A stretch of 27,851 nucleotides of DNA from a virus, in IMG/VR virus record IMGVR_UViG_3300037584_000446, positions 1 to 27,851 of that record. One strand, written 5' to 3'. Every line of letters begins with the position of its first letter. The first letter of the stretch is position 1. The notes under the pieces were generated by a model. That model was not told the DNA's origin. It ran no database searches and saw nothing but the letters and a program-made list of their open reading frames with translations. Made by a program: the position numbers and the translations under genes. Shown piece after piece: positions 16,756-25,359 of the stretch.

Positions 16756-18270
16756 TTAATCTTCGAAAATTACGAAGTTGTTTGCTCCCATTACACAAAC
16801 AGCTCTCTCAGAAAGGAAGTGTACTTCCATTGCATCAAGATCGCTAGTAGCAGCACCACCAGCAGAACCAGTAATGAATGTTTTCAAGCGTCTGTCCTCA
16901 GTTTGAGAAGCTCTGTATCGAACGTGTAAGAATGGTCTCTTAGCGTTTTTACCAAGAACTTGGTCATATACAGTTGTCGTACCCGCTGGTACTAATAAAC
17001 CGCTTACAGAACCTGCACCCGCAGCTAAACCGCCACGCATTGTAGGATCGTTAAGATATTTCCAATCAGTCTTGTAGAAGTCATAACCTCTGCGGAATCC
17101 TGAGAATCCAAGGTTTAATGCCATCTGCTCATCGTTATCAAATAAACCATAAGACGTTCCACCTGCTCCGTAAGAGTTTTGAGCAGCTAACATGTCATCA
17201 ATAGCGAAGTTAAGCTCTCTATTTACAAATAACACGTTTTCTTCAATAGCACCTTGAGCATCTAATCGTGCGATAACTGTGTCAAAATCTGCAAGAGTAG
17301 ATGGTAGACCACCTGCCCATACATTACCTCTAGTCTCTACAGCATTAAACACACCTTCAGTACCAGCGAAACCTTGTGCTAAAGCTCCAGAACCAGCTCC
17401 AGAAGGAACAGCTTCAATCATTGCAGTCTCAAGGTAGTCATCAAAGCGAAGTCTTGTTTCATGCTCTGACTTCATGTACCAAAGGTATCCTGTAGCACCA
17501 TTCTCAGTAGATACTTCAATCCAACCGATCTGAGTCATGTCAGAACCAGTGACTTGATATTTGTCTTTAAGAATAATTGGTTTGTTTTCGAAGATAACAG
17601 AATCTCCTTCTAAAGAACCATCCATTCCTACAGTCCCTTTTGCAAACTCAGAACCGTAAACAAATACTGTACAGTCGGAATTACCCGCACCAGTACCCGC
17701 AGCAACTAAACCACCAGCTTCATAGAAATCTACAATAAACTCAGTAGCACCTAATCCCGTTCCTGTAGTTTGACCTGTTTCTCTAACAATACCTTTATTT
17801 ATTCCTGAACCATCATTAAATGAAATCAAAACAGTTTGTCCCACTCTAATAGCAATAGTAGGAGCTGCTAAACTAGACCCAGCTACATTAGATGCCGTAG
17901 AAGCAATGTTCTTAGCTGCAGCAACACCTGCAGGGTATGCACCTGGAGTAAGAAGGTCATCATTTACTCGGAAAGTAGCAAATGCATTACCTGCACCACC
18001 AACTGGTAAACCAACTTGTGTATACTTAACATGTAATCTACCTTGCTCTGCCCACTTAATAAGGTCAGACTCACAAGGCATCTCAGCACCTACCATTCTC
18101 ATAAATGATGCTACTGAACGGTTTCCGTATCTCTCAAACTCCTTCTCGTAAGTATCAGGAAGATACTGATTCAAGAAGTCAAAGTTTGTTATATAATTCG
18201 TAGACAACGCAATTTTCGATGCCGACGGTTGCAGCCCAAATGTGGGCAATGCGTTAAAATTTCCTGCCAT
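16756..18270 (-). CDS. Major capsid protein (HK97-fold, crAss-like)
   Basis: This 504-aa protein has the length and motifs of crAss-like major capsid proteins: an N-terminal STNYITNFDFLNQYLPDTYE, then FMRMVGAEMPCESDLIKWAE and QGRLHVKYTQV (residues ~57-85), a Gly/Ala-rich variable insertion around residues 90-210, and a C-terminal RPFLHVRYRASQTEDRRLKT. It would assemble around the scaffold into the icosahedral shell. The gene follows the scaffold gene after 23 bases, with an A-rich leader (AAAAAGATAAAA) before the ATG and no Shine-Dalgarno, and is followed by a strong terminator. That arrangement fits a highly expressed gene. Codons seem regular throughout. I do not see an N-terminal cleavage site. 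The HK97 fold is inferred from the family, not visible directly. Confidence 0.87.
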   Translation of the reverse strand: MAGNFNALPTFGLQPSASKIALSTNYITNFDFLNQYLPDTYEKEFERYGNRSVASFMRMVGAEMPCESDLIKWAEQGRLHVKYTQVGLPVGGAGNAFATFRVNDDLLTPGAYPAGVAAAKNIASTASNVAGSSLAAPTIAIRVGQTVLISFNDGSGINKGIVRETGQTTGTGLGATEFIVDFYEAGGLVAAGTGAGNSDCTVFVYGSEFAKGTVGMDGSLEGDSVIFENKPIILKDKYQVTGSDMTQIGWIEVSTENGATGYLWYMKSEHETRLRFDDYLETAMIEAVPSGAGSGALAQGFAGTEGVFNAVETRGNVWAGGLPSTLADFDTVIARLDAQGAIEENVLFVNRELNFAIDDMLAAQNSYGAGGTSYGLFDNDEQMALNLGFSGFRRGYDFYKTDWKYLNDPTMRGGLAAGAGSVSGLLVPAGTTTVYDQVLGKNAKRPFLHVRYRASQTEDRRLKTFITGSAGGAATSDLDAMEVHFLSERAVCVMGANNFVIFED

Positions 18271-18293
18271 TTTTTATCTTTTTAAAATGTTTG

Positions 18294-19343
18294 TTATTTT
18301 CTTTTACTTTTAATTTTTAAGCCACGAGATGATGGTTCACTCATAGCTCGAATCTTCATGCCCCCCTTAGATGTTACCTCTGGCGTTCTACGTTCTCCCA
18401 TGTTTACATTCTTGGTCTTACGCATCACATCTTCAGTAGCCTCAGATTTGCCTTGCTCATAAAAGAACTTGGCAAACTTTTCAGGATTCATTGCAACTGC
18501 TAACGCCTTATGGTATCCAACTGAATCTTTTAAAAGTCCAGTGTCATCCAAATACTTCGATATGAAGTTCATAGGATTCGACTGTATCTTTTTCAGTTCA
18601 TCAGCAGAACCAGGATTGAAAGTGACATTTTTGTCATCTAGCTTGAATTCAAAACCTTTGAACTCGCTATTGAATAACTGATCTGTCTTTTCGGTAAACC
18701 ATGTTTGCCGTCTTTCTGTCTCCTCTTTATGGGTTTTAGCAGATTCTATATATTTCCGATAAGCTCCTAATTCTTCCTCTTGCTCCGCAGTTAAACCGCC
18801 ACTTGACTCAAGTGGTTGCTTATAATACTCCTTCTGCTTTTCGAAATATTTCTTAGCTTTCGATAATATTTTCTTCTTTGCTAACTTTTTCTTTTTTACC
18901 TCGGACTCGTCATCTAAATCTTCATCATATGAAAAATCTTCCATCATAATGTTGATATCATCACTATCAAGCCCATCTTCGGTAGCTTTATAGTACTCTT
19001 TTAGCAAAGCATCCTCATTCATAGAGTCAAAGTCTCGATTCAAACGCACGTAATCATCAATACCTCGACCCGTTTCTTTTTTATACTTTAAGTAAGCAGC
19101 TACATCCTCTGGCATTTCTGGCGTTACTTCTTTCTCTGTAACCAGATCATCAAATGATGTAATCTCCCTACCGTATCTATCCCCTAAAAATTTAAGAACT
19201 TTTTCTTCACTTAATTCAGTGTCTTGTTCAACTACCTCCTCAGTAACCTGTTCTTTATCTTCATGCTGGTCAAGAATCTCTTGTTCTTTTTCAGCTAATG
19301 ACTTTTCTTCGTTACCATCTACTTCACGTACTTTAAATTCCAT
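18294..19343 (-). CDS. Head scaffolding protein candidate, 349 aa
   Basis: The product is very acidic at the N-terminus (many E, D and Q in residues 1-50), with an acidic patch DDSEVKKKKL preceded by DEDLDDE, then a lysine-rich coiled coil (KKKLAKKKILSKAKKYFEKQ, residues ~152-172). Another helical region contains KTHKEETERRQTWFTEKTDQ, and a short basic tail GLKIKSKRK could bind the capsid protein. It has no membrane segment or protease motif. Its position between portal and capsid genes, its charge pattern and its basic C-terminus are those of phage scaffolds. The ATG is preceded by an A/T-rich leader and a TAACTTTG promoter-like motif. It could also include a capsid-associated delta domain rather than a separate scaffold. 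Confidence 0.75.
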   Translation of the reverse strand: MEFKVREVDGNEEKSLAEKEQEILDQHEDKEQVTEEVVEQDTELSEEKVLKFLGDRYGREITSFDDLVTEKEVTPEMPEDVAAYLKYKKETGRGIDDYVRLNRDFDSMNEDALLKEYYKATEDGLDSDDINIMMEDFSYDEDLDDESEVKKKKLAKKKILSKAKKYFEKQKEYYKQPLESSGGLTAEQEEELGAYRKYIESAKTHKEETERRQTWFTEKTDQLFNSEFKGFEFKLDDKNVTFNPGSADELKKIQSNPMNFISKYLDDTGLLKDSVGYHKALAVAMNPEKFAKFFYEQGKSEATEDVMRKTKNVNMGERRTPEVTSKGGMKIRAMSEPSSRGLKIKSKRK

Positions 19344-19360
19344 TATATTATAATTTTATA

Positions 19361-19368
19361 CAAAGTTA
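19361..19368 (-). promoter_or_regulatory. Bacteroidetes-type -7 promoter element (TAACTTTG)
   Basis: The minus strand reads TAACTTTG in the 36-base gap between the portal stop and the scaffold ATG, 17 bases before that ATG. It matches TAnnTTTG and sits almost exactly as the one before the connector gene. No -33 TTTG is seen upstream; an AAAAATTTTT tract and the end of the portal gene occupy that region. Confidence 0.5.
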
Positions 19369-19379
19369 ATAAAAATTTT

Positions 19380-21815
19380 TTATCTCGGATTGAACTCAGC
19401 TAAGTCAAAGCCATCTAGACTGTCCTCATTAGACTCAAACCTCTGTGGAGGTAGATTGTTCTTACGTTGATTTATCAATTTAGACTGCTCACTATTCTGC
19501 TGACTAATCCGATCTGATTTTGCTTTCTCTCTAGCACTCTCTCTGTCAGATAATGACTGATTTGACATCTGATGTATTTGTTGGTTGTATTGAAACTCTT
19601 GAGCCATTAACTGTGCTTTCATTTCTGCTTCAGCCTTCATCTTCTCAATTTCAAAAGCTATTTCAGCTTGTTTAATTTGCATCTTAGCACGAGCTTCCAT
19701 CTCAATCTTTTGCATTGCAGTTTGCGCAGCCATTTGCTGAGACTGTTGTTGTATCTGAGCTTGCATAGCTTGCTGTTGCATCTGCATTTTTTCTTCTCGC
19801 TCTTGTTTAGCTGTTCGTTTTACTTTCAACAACTGATTAGCTAGTTTTATATTTTTTATCTCTCTAATATCAATAGCATCTTCTAAATTTATGTCACCTT
19901 TAGATAATGCCATTTGAATATTTTGTTCTAACTGAGCCTTCTGCTCTTCATCAGGAGACACTTCGATAAATATACCAAAGTCGTATATGTATAAATCAGA
20001 TATCTCATTCAATATACTTACGTTGTACTTTCCAATCTTATTTGCAAAGTCATCTTTAAACTCAGCATACTCTAATATATCAGCAATTCGACATGATACA
20101 GCTTCTGCTAATTTTCTATACATAAAAAGACTACCGTCAAGTATATGCCTAGTTGCTGTATTTGAGTTTAGAGCCGCTAACTTTTGCACTCCGACTAAAG
20201 CATTAGGATCTGGCGTTGAGCCGTCTCTCGCCTCATTTAGACCCGTTACATTGCGTATTTGGTTAAGGTAATGGTTGTAGTTGGCAATAAGCATTTGAGT
20301 TTTACCAGCACCCGAACTAGATGTCAACTGCTGAATCGGAACTCTAGCGTTATTAAATTCACCATCTTGAGTATAGCTCCTACCAATGACACTACCCGTT
20401 TGGAAGTATAACCTTAAAGCATCTTCAGGATTATATGCAGCACCTGTACCTAAGTCTACTTCATTCAAACCGTCTGCATCAATAAACACACCATCGGGAA
20501 CGACCTTAGCAATTACCTGCTGTAGTTTTAAATGCGTAACCTGTATCAAGTCAGCAAATGGTATCATCCTGCGAACTAAAGACTCTATAACACCCTTATA
20601 CATTCTTGGAGCTGATGCTACGTAATTTGGCATTGCATGCTGAGATGATGACTTAGGTCGAACCATGTTCTCTGCCATCTTCCACTTCAAAATAATATTT
20701 GTACCCATTACCATGATACCTTCATACCATACATCAATGGTCTTAGATATTTTTTCAAATCCACCTTCTTCCATCATCTCCTCTGGTGGATTAAACTGAT
20801 CATCTTTCTCTATTACTCGTGACCCACCACCTTCTAAGTTTTTCTTTTTGTATACAAACTTCTTTGTGGTCTTATAGTTGAAATATAATAAAGTACAAGT
20901 ATCTTTATAAAAAATGTCATTATCATAAAACTGCGAAACATTGTAGTAGTCATACCAGCTTTGACTATACTGAGATATCTTCTCTAAATCGTCACTAGTT
21001 AAAGACTGATCAATCTTCATAAGCTCCGTAAGAGGAACTGTTTTTATTTCGCCCCAATAGAAACAATCTTTAAAGTGTGGGTCTTCAGTGTAACTATAAA
21101 CAACATTAGCAGGATCTACATACGAAAGTTCAACACCTGCACCAGGTAAAAACTCATGCTTTGTTACACTAATCCCTAAAACTGTTAAGTCATAATCTAT
21201 TCTTTTTCTTAAATCGTAGTAGTGATTCTCTTCAAATATTGTATCTATAGCTTCTTCTTCTGCAATCTCAATAGCTGGTTTATAATGAAGATTCATGTAT
21301 AAAGATAACTCTTCATCATTATTAGGAAGCTCATCCGGTGGCATGATAAAAGGATCAAAACCTGATTTTTCTTTTATAATATTCAGCACAGGTTTAGCAA
21401 CCATTTGCCCCTCTATTATATCTTGATACTTATTCCTTTTTGCTTGAGACAATGCATCTTGAGCATGAGCCTTTGCTTTGAATAATCTGTTAGACATTCC
21501 ATTTACAACAATATCTACAAACTTAGGAAGGATAGGCACAGGTGTCCAATCTAAATTCAAGTAAGACAAATCACCGTCTACAGCAAGTTCATCTTTATAC
21601 TTACGTATAGACTGCTCTCCCCTAGCATACAATCTAAGATTATGGAATTGCCTACGTTGGTCGTAGAATCTACATCCACCACCATCTTTCTTAAACCATT
21701 CATATTGTATCGCCTGACCAATCTGCAATCCAAATTCTTCAGTTGCCTTTTCTGCATCTGAAACAAATTGACTAGGAAACCCTTGCGGGGATATATTGAC
21801 TACTACTTCCTTCAT
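19380..21815 (-). CDS. Portal protein (crAss-like)
   Basis: This 811-aa protein forms the ring at the head vertex through which DNA enters and leaves. Residues ~55-110 contain RRQFHNLRLYARGEQSIRKY and then YLNLDWTPVPILPKFVDIVV and NGMSNRLF, the strongest signature of crAss-like and related portals. The centre carries the usual long helical and wing segments (FADLIQVTHLKLQQVIAKVV near residue 415). From about residue 665 to the end it is a Q-, M- and K-rich coiled coil (QAQIQQQSQQMAAQTAMQKI) matching an extended barrel or crown inside the head. The ATG overlaps the terminase stop by one base (TAATG). The scaffold gene follows after 36 bases. The length matches crAss-like portals, and nothing appears truncated. 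Confidence 0.9.
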   Translation of the reverse strand: MKEVVVNISPQGFPSQFVSDAEKATEEFGLQIGQAIQYEWFKKDGGGCRFYDQRRQFHNLRLYARGEQSIRKYKDELAVDGDLSYLNLDWTPVPILPKFVDIVVNGMSNRLFKAKAHAQDALSQAKRNKYQDIIEGQMVAKPVLNIIKEKSGFDPFIMPPDELPNNDEELSLYMNLHYKPAIEIAEEEAIDTIFEENHYYDLRKRIDYDLTVLGISVTKHEFLPGAGVELSYVDPANVVYSYTEDPHFKDCFYWGEIKTVPLTELMKIDQSLTSDDLEKISQYSQSWYDYYNVSQFYDNDIFYKDTCTLLYFNYKTTKKFVYKKKNLEGGGSRVIEKDDQFNPPEEMMEEGGFEKISKTIDVWYEGIMVMGTNIILKWKMAENMVRPKSSSQHAMPNYVASAPRMYKGVIESLVRRMIPFADLIQVTHLKLQQVIAKVVPDGVFIDADGLNEVDLGTGAAYNPEDALRLYFQTGSVIGRSYTQDGEFNNARVPIQQLTSSSGAGKTQMLIANYNHYLNQIRNVTGLNEARDGSTPDPNALVGVQKLAALNSNTATRHILDGSLFMYRKLAEAVSCRIADILEYAEFKDDFANKIGKYNVSILNEISDLYIYDFGIFIEVSPDEEQKAQLEQNIQMALSKGDINLEDAIDIREIKNIKLANQLLKVKRTAKQEREEKMQMQQQAMQAQIQQQSQQMAAQTAMQKIEMEARAKMQIKQAEIAFEIEKMKAEAEMKAQLMAQEFQYNQQIHQMSNQSLSDRESAREKAKSDRISQQNSEQSKLINQRKNNLPPQRFESNEDSLDGFDLAEFNPR

Positions 21816-24061
21816 TATCTTATTATTTCGCTACTTATTCCTTTATTATTATACCTTGCAAAGTTAATACTTATTTTTGATTGCTTTTTTTGAGGGGTAT
21901 ATAAGTGTTTTTGATTTGCCATTATAGCCAAACCTGAGCTAATCGTAGCATCAAATTTTGTACGATTATTTATATCAAACTTTGCCCAATCCTCAAGAGT
22001 TCTATTAAAATGCATGTCACCAATTACATCAGAATCTCTTTCAATACCCTCCATGTCAAACCCCACATATTTCTCAATGTATGATTCAATAGCTGATGCA
22101 TGTGCTTGCTTTACCGCTTCCGATGAGTTTGGTATTCCCCCAAGCTCACGTTCTGCTTTTGATAGCTTGCTATATTGCTTATCGGGTCTATTTACACTAA
22201 ATCCTCTATACCCTCTATTTTTAAAATGATACAACAATCTTGGTTTATTGTTTTCTACTAGCACCGGCATTCCATAGAACACACATGCCATTAGTACCTC
22301 TTCAAAAAATATCTCTGCGGTCTGTGGTCGTGCAACATACTGCAAGAAAAACTGATTGGTAGGTCCTTCGTCCATATGAAACTTAGTCATACCATGTAAT
22401 GCACCATTAGACCCTCCACCACCTACAACACCTGATATGTCGTAACTGTCGCATCCAAACGCCCCCATATGGTCGTTACCAGGATATTTTATTCCGTTTT
22501 TATTAATTATTCTATTTTGCAATCCAACATTAGGAATCCAACTGACCGAGAATCTACCTTTTTTATTAGGAGTCCATATCACCTTTGTGTCTCTCACTCC
22601 ATTTTGCCAATGGAATCCACCTCTTGTTATATAATGCCCTTTTATCATTGCATCATTAAAATCTATCTGCTGATATATCTTTGTAAGATTAAATATAGAT
22701 GCCTTACTCTCATCTCTAAATGCATGTGATTCTGTTCTAGGAAACTGTCGATAGTACTCATTTAATGCATCAGCATCTCCTTTCAATGACTCAACTTCTG
22801 CCTCCCAATAATCAACAGCTCCTTGATCTATTAACTCGCCATCAATTCCATAAACAGGATTATCAGGAGTTCTAAACACAGGCATACCATACTTGTCTAT
22901 AAACCCTTCTAAGTTCCACTCCATTGGAATAAATAAACTATACAGACCTGTTTTAGTCTGTCCATTACCATTCCTTTTCTTGACATTTGATTCTTGATAT
23001 AACTTCTTAAAGTTTCCACCACCTTTGTCTAACGCATTACAAGTAGAACCCATCATGCACTTACCAATAATTTTACGACCTAATCTTAGACATGTCTTTG
23101 TTACCTTCCAGTTGTTTAAAATATTATTAGGTCTTAACCATTTACCACTCTCATCGTGAGCTAAAAATAATATCTTCTCACCATCATATGAGTTATCGTC
23201 AGTATTCTTCCAATCAATTGTAGTATCTAATCCATCTATATGATCCTTGCTTTCCTCGTACATGTTCTTACGAGTTATTTTAGATGCAGGAACTCTAAAT
23301 GCTAACTCTGTTTTTGGTCTATCCATACCATCTTGAACAGGCTTAAAAAAGAAAGGTAACTTATTAGCTATAGGAACAACTTTATCAGTAAACATCTTCT
23401 TAGCATCAGCACCTGTTTTAGATAATATACCAAGCCGAGAATCTCTAGCTAATGTTCCTATGTTTACACACTCTGATGATGACATGAAAGAAAACCCTGA
23501 ACGTCTAATCTTTAAATACACCATTCCAAATGCTCTAGGGTCAGCTTTGCAAGCCTCCCAAAATATATGAAATATTCTATTAGCCTCTCTAAAGTCAGGA
23601 TATCCAATATCTATACTTGACCACTGTATGTACATGTAATGAGAGCCTGTAATGTATGTAGGCTTACCATTGTTCATAAACCAATGCCCATACTCTCTCT
23701 TATCAAATTCTTTCTCTATATACGAAACCCATTGAGCCTTAAATTCGTTAGGCATTTGATTCCATTGAAATATAGACTTAATACGTTTTAATGCTTTAGG
23801 CTCTTCTATCCTCTCCCAATATTGGTCTTCAGAATACTTGCTTCTACTATTAACCCTCATAGGCTCTGGGGGTAAAGCAATTTTTAAACCGTTTATATCA
23901 TAAACTTCTCCAATCTTACCATTCTTAGAAATTACAACTACATCAAACTCTTTGTTATACCCATACGTCCATCCTTGACCTCGATTTTTCTTCTTGATCA
24001 CTGTGGATGGTATGTAGTCAACCAACACACTATATAACCTATTTTGATCTTCGTTCTGCAA
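21815..24061 (-). CDS. terL: Terminase large subunit (packaging ATPase/nuclease)
   Basis: The 748-aa protein pumps DNA into the procapsid and cuts it. The ATPase domain shows YLKIRRSGFSFMSSSECVNI at residues 182-201 in the Walker A position, lacking the usual GK[ST], and LFLAHDES at residues 298-305 as Walker B with the catalytic D-E pair. The nuclease (RNase H-like) domain shows FGCDSYD with Asp538, LVEN with Glu603, and FDATISSGLAIMA with Asp704, a plausible acidic triad. The start overlaps the upstream gene by 23 bases; a shorter overlap is not offered by any nearby Met. The stop overlaps the portal start. Length and order (TerL then portal) fit crAss-like and flavobacterial podoviruses. 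The degenerate Walker A is odd but occurs in divergent terminases. Confidence 0.9.
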   Translation of the reverse strand: MQNEDQNRLYSVLVDYIPSTVIKKKNRGQGWTYGYNKEFDVVVISKNGKIGEVYDINGLKIALPPEPMRVNSRSKYSEDQYWERIEEPKALKRIKSIFQWNQMPNEFKAQWVSYIEKEFDKREYGHWFMNNGKPTYITGSHYMYIQWSSIDIGYPDFREANRIFHIFWEACKADPRAFGMVYLKIRRSGFSFMSSSECVNIGTLARDSRLGILSKTGADAKKMFTDKVVPIANKLPFFFKPVQDGMDRPKTELAFRVPASKITRKNMYEESKDHIDGLDTTIDWKNTDDNSYDGEKILFLAHDESGKWLRPNNILNNWKVTKTCLRLGRKIIGKCMMGSTCNALDKGGGNFKKLYQESNVKKRNGNGQTKTGLYSLFIPMEWNLEGFIDKYGMPVFRTPDNPVYGIDGELIDQGAVDYWEAEVESLKGDADALNEYYRQFPRTESHAFRDESKASIFNLTKIYQQIDFNDAMIKGHYITRGGFHWQNGVRDTKVIWTPNKKGRFSVSWIPNVGLQNRIINKNGIKYPGNDHMGAFGCDSYDISGVVGGGGSNGALHGMTKFHMDEGPTNQFFLQYVARPQTAEIFFEEVLMACVFYGMPVLVENNKPRLLYHFKNRGYRGFSVNRPDKQYSKLSKAERELGGIPNSSEAVKQAHASAIESYIEKYVGFDMEGIERDSDVIGDMHFNRTLEDWAKFDINNRTKFDATISSGLAIMANQKHLYTPQKKQSKISINFARYNNKGISSEIIR
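21859..21866 (-). promoter_or_regulatory. Promoter-like TAACTTTG inside the end of terL
   Basis: The same TAACTTTG octamer as before the scaffold gene lies within the last codons of terL, 43 bases before the portal ATG. It could give portal its own transcript. The site encodes Asn-Phe-Ala in terL, so chance is possible, and no -33 element is evident. Confidence 0.35.
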
Positions 24062-24314
24062 ACCCTTGCTTTGTATTTATGTTTTCAGCAATTGTTTTAG
24101 TTGATTCAATTTTCTCTTTCTCTTCGTCTATCTTATCCAATATTGCAAATGCATCAAATATTGCCAACTTCTTTGTAGCTGCTGCGTTCTTTAGCCGGTC
24201 CGCTGCTAATTCATCCTCTGGATCTGGCTTGATAATTTCTTCCTCTGCCACCTTTATTAGATGATCAACAGCTTTATAACCAGCTTCAATTATTCTTTTC
24301 TTTTTGTCTTTCAT
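24039..24314 (-). CDS. Candidate small terminase subunit, 91 aa
   Basis: This small, almost wholly helical, charged protein has a basic N-terminus (MKDKKKRIIEAGYKAVDHLI), a linker with acidic residues (IIKPDPEDELAADRL), and a second helix KNAAATKKLAIFDAFAILDK followed by a heptad-like EEEKEKIEST region. It lies directly before terL and overlaps it by 23 bases, and its own ATG overlaps the previous stop (ATGA). Position, size and helical character resemble small terminase subunits, which bind the packaging site and regulate TerL. I see no clear helix-turn-helix, so the assignment rests on context. An alternative is a small packaging or assembly accessory protein. Confidence 0.5.
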   Translation of the reverse strand: MKDKKKRIIEAGYKAVDHLIKVAEEEIIKPDPEDELAADRLKNAAATKKLAIFDAFAILDKIDEEKEKIESTKTIAENINTKQGFAERRSK

Positions 24315-24874
24315 AGGACCATAGATATTTGATTATCAAAAAGTCTATACATCCTCTCTCCATCAATAACAAACTCATAGTTACAGTTCGGCTTATAACC
24401 TACTATACTCCCTTTGTCTACACCCTTACTCAACATGTATGCATTTGGATATAGCATCTCGCCCATCAAAGGCTCTTCCTTGTCATTAGTGTCTATGCTC
24501 TTTTTAATTTTATCAATAGGCTTTATAAAACAATACCTATCGTGAGCGAACCACTTGCCATCTCGACCATACATGTAGAACTGACTATTGTCTACAAAAA
24601 ATAAATCGTCTTTTAAAAAACTTCTTCCACTCTTCTTTCTACCATACATGTCATTGTAAAACTTAAATACATTGTGATGTACAACCAATGAGTCTCCAAC
24701 TTGAATGTCTCCATTATAGTTAACAGGTGTCGAAACAACTACAGCAATCCTATTGGATGCCTTATGATTCTCCTCAGAAGTATTAACTATAAAGTCAACA
24801 CCCTCAATATCTTTACTGCCCACATAACGATTACCTCCCGATGCTCTTACTATAAAGCTATACGGTGATTTCAT
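24311..24874 (-). CDS. GroES-like co-chaperonin, apparently two tandem Cpn10-type domains
   Basis: The 187-aa protein reads like two GroES chains in tandem. Residues ~5-103 contain DFIVNTSEENHKASNRIAVV in the mobile-loop region, IQVGDSLVVHHN (residues 57-68, GD motif) and FFVDNSQFYMYG as the last strand pair. Residues ~111-187 repeat the order: RYCFIKPI, GEMLYPNAYMLSKGVDKGSI, then YEFVIDGERMYRLFDNQISM, matching the C-terminal half of GroES (GD-V-x-F ... IDNEE ... ESDILAIV). GroES is about 97 aa and T4 gp31 about 111 aa, so a double-length form is unusual; plant chloroplast Cpn20 is a known tandem analogue. I infer that it caps host GroEL to fold the capsid or another virion protein. It overlaps its downstream neighbour by ATGA and follows TAGTATG. 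The homology is read by eye. Confidence 0.7.
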   Translation of the reverse strand: MKSPYSFIVRASGGNRYVGSKDIEGVDFIVNTSEENHKASNRIAVVVSTPVNYNGDIQVGDSLVVHHNVFKFYNDMYGRKKSGRSFLKDDLFFVDNSQFYMYGRDGKWFAHDRYCFIKPIDKIKKSIDTNDKEEPLMGEMLYPNAYMLSKGVDKGSIVGYKPNCNYEFVIDGERMYRLFDNQISMVL

Positions 24875-24875
24875 A

Positions 24876-25097
24876 CTAAAAGTTTATATTATATTCTATT
24901 GAGGAAGGCATAGCGACATTAAATTGTTTCCATAGAAGAATCTCATCACCTTGCTCTATCCAAATCTTTATAGACCCATCCTTGTCATCTTGCTGTATCA
25001 AGTGAATGCTATAACTACCGCCAAGGACTTTTTGCCCTATCACGTAATTCATACTAGACTTATAGTCTGGACCTATTGCTATTTTTCTTATATGCAT
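24876..25097 (-). CDS. Conserved small phage protein, 73 aa
   Basis: I chose the ATG at 25097 (MHIRKIAIGPDYK), one base after the upstream stop (TAAtATG), over the ATG at 25112, which would add MLYHN and overlap the neighbour by 14 bases. The product has IRKIAIGPDYKSSMNYVIGQ, a central IHLIQQDDKDGSIKIWIEQ, and ends LWKQFNVAMPSSIEYNINF. I recognise the pattern from small conserved genes near the packaging genes of flavobacterial and crAss-like phages. It looks like a compact alpha/beta fold without membrane segment or catalytic motif. Function is unknown. It is co-translated with the GroES-like gene (TAGTATG). Confidence 0.7.
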   Translation of the reverse strand: MHIRKIAIGPDYKSSMNYVIGQKVLGGSYSIHLIQQDDKDGSIKIWIEQGDEILLWKQFNVAMPSSIEYNINF

Positions 25098-25098
25098 A

Positions 25099-25359
25099 TT
25101 ATGATAAAGCACTAAGTGCTACTCTTTTCCAAACTGATCCTGTGTATATATATAAATAACTAGCATCAACTCTTATTTCACCTTTTACACCAATGGTATC
25201 AGCTGTAGGAGTAGTACCTCCATTAAATAATGTTACAAGCTGCTCTAGTTTAAAGTTTTTAGTAGCATTTGATGATGTGTCACCAACCTCTGTACCTATT
25301 ACCTTGTCTCTGCTTAAATTTGGTGCAGATGCGTTATCGTACGTACTTATTTTTGCCAT
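25099..25359 (-). CDS. Small fibre-like structural protein, 86 aa
   Basis: The 86-aa product begins MAKISTYDNASAPNLSRDKV and has TKNFKLEQLVTLFN in the middle. Its C-terminal half, VKGEIRVDASYLYIYTGSVW followed by KRVALS, is a motif I recognise from the ends of phage fibre and tail-surface proteins (the GxIxxDxxYLYI-x-W-x-R pattern). This suggests a small fibre tip, collar or adaptor subunit. It starts with a TAATG overlap on the coiled-coil gene and ends one base before the next start. No membrane segment or enzyme motif is present. The particle location is unknown. Confidence 0.65.
   Translation of the reverse strand: MAKISTYDNASAPNLSRDKVIGTEVGDTSSNATKNFKLEQLVTLFNGGTTPTADTIGVKGEIRVDASYLYIYTGSVWKRVALSALS

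Noticed and set aside
19371-19380. AAAAATTTTT palindrome between portal and scaffold genes as a terminator
   Set aside because: It is A/T only, has no loop and no T-tract separate from the stem; too weak to terminate.
21578-21766. A 62-aa minus-strand frame inside the portal gene
   Set aside because: It lies fully inside the conserved portal N-terminus in another frame, with no own leader or recognisable motif.
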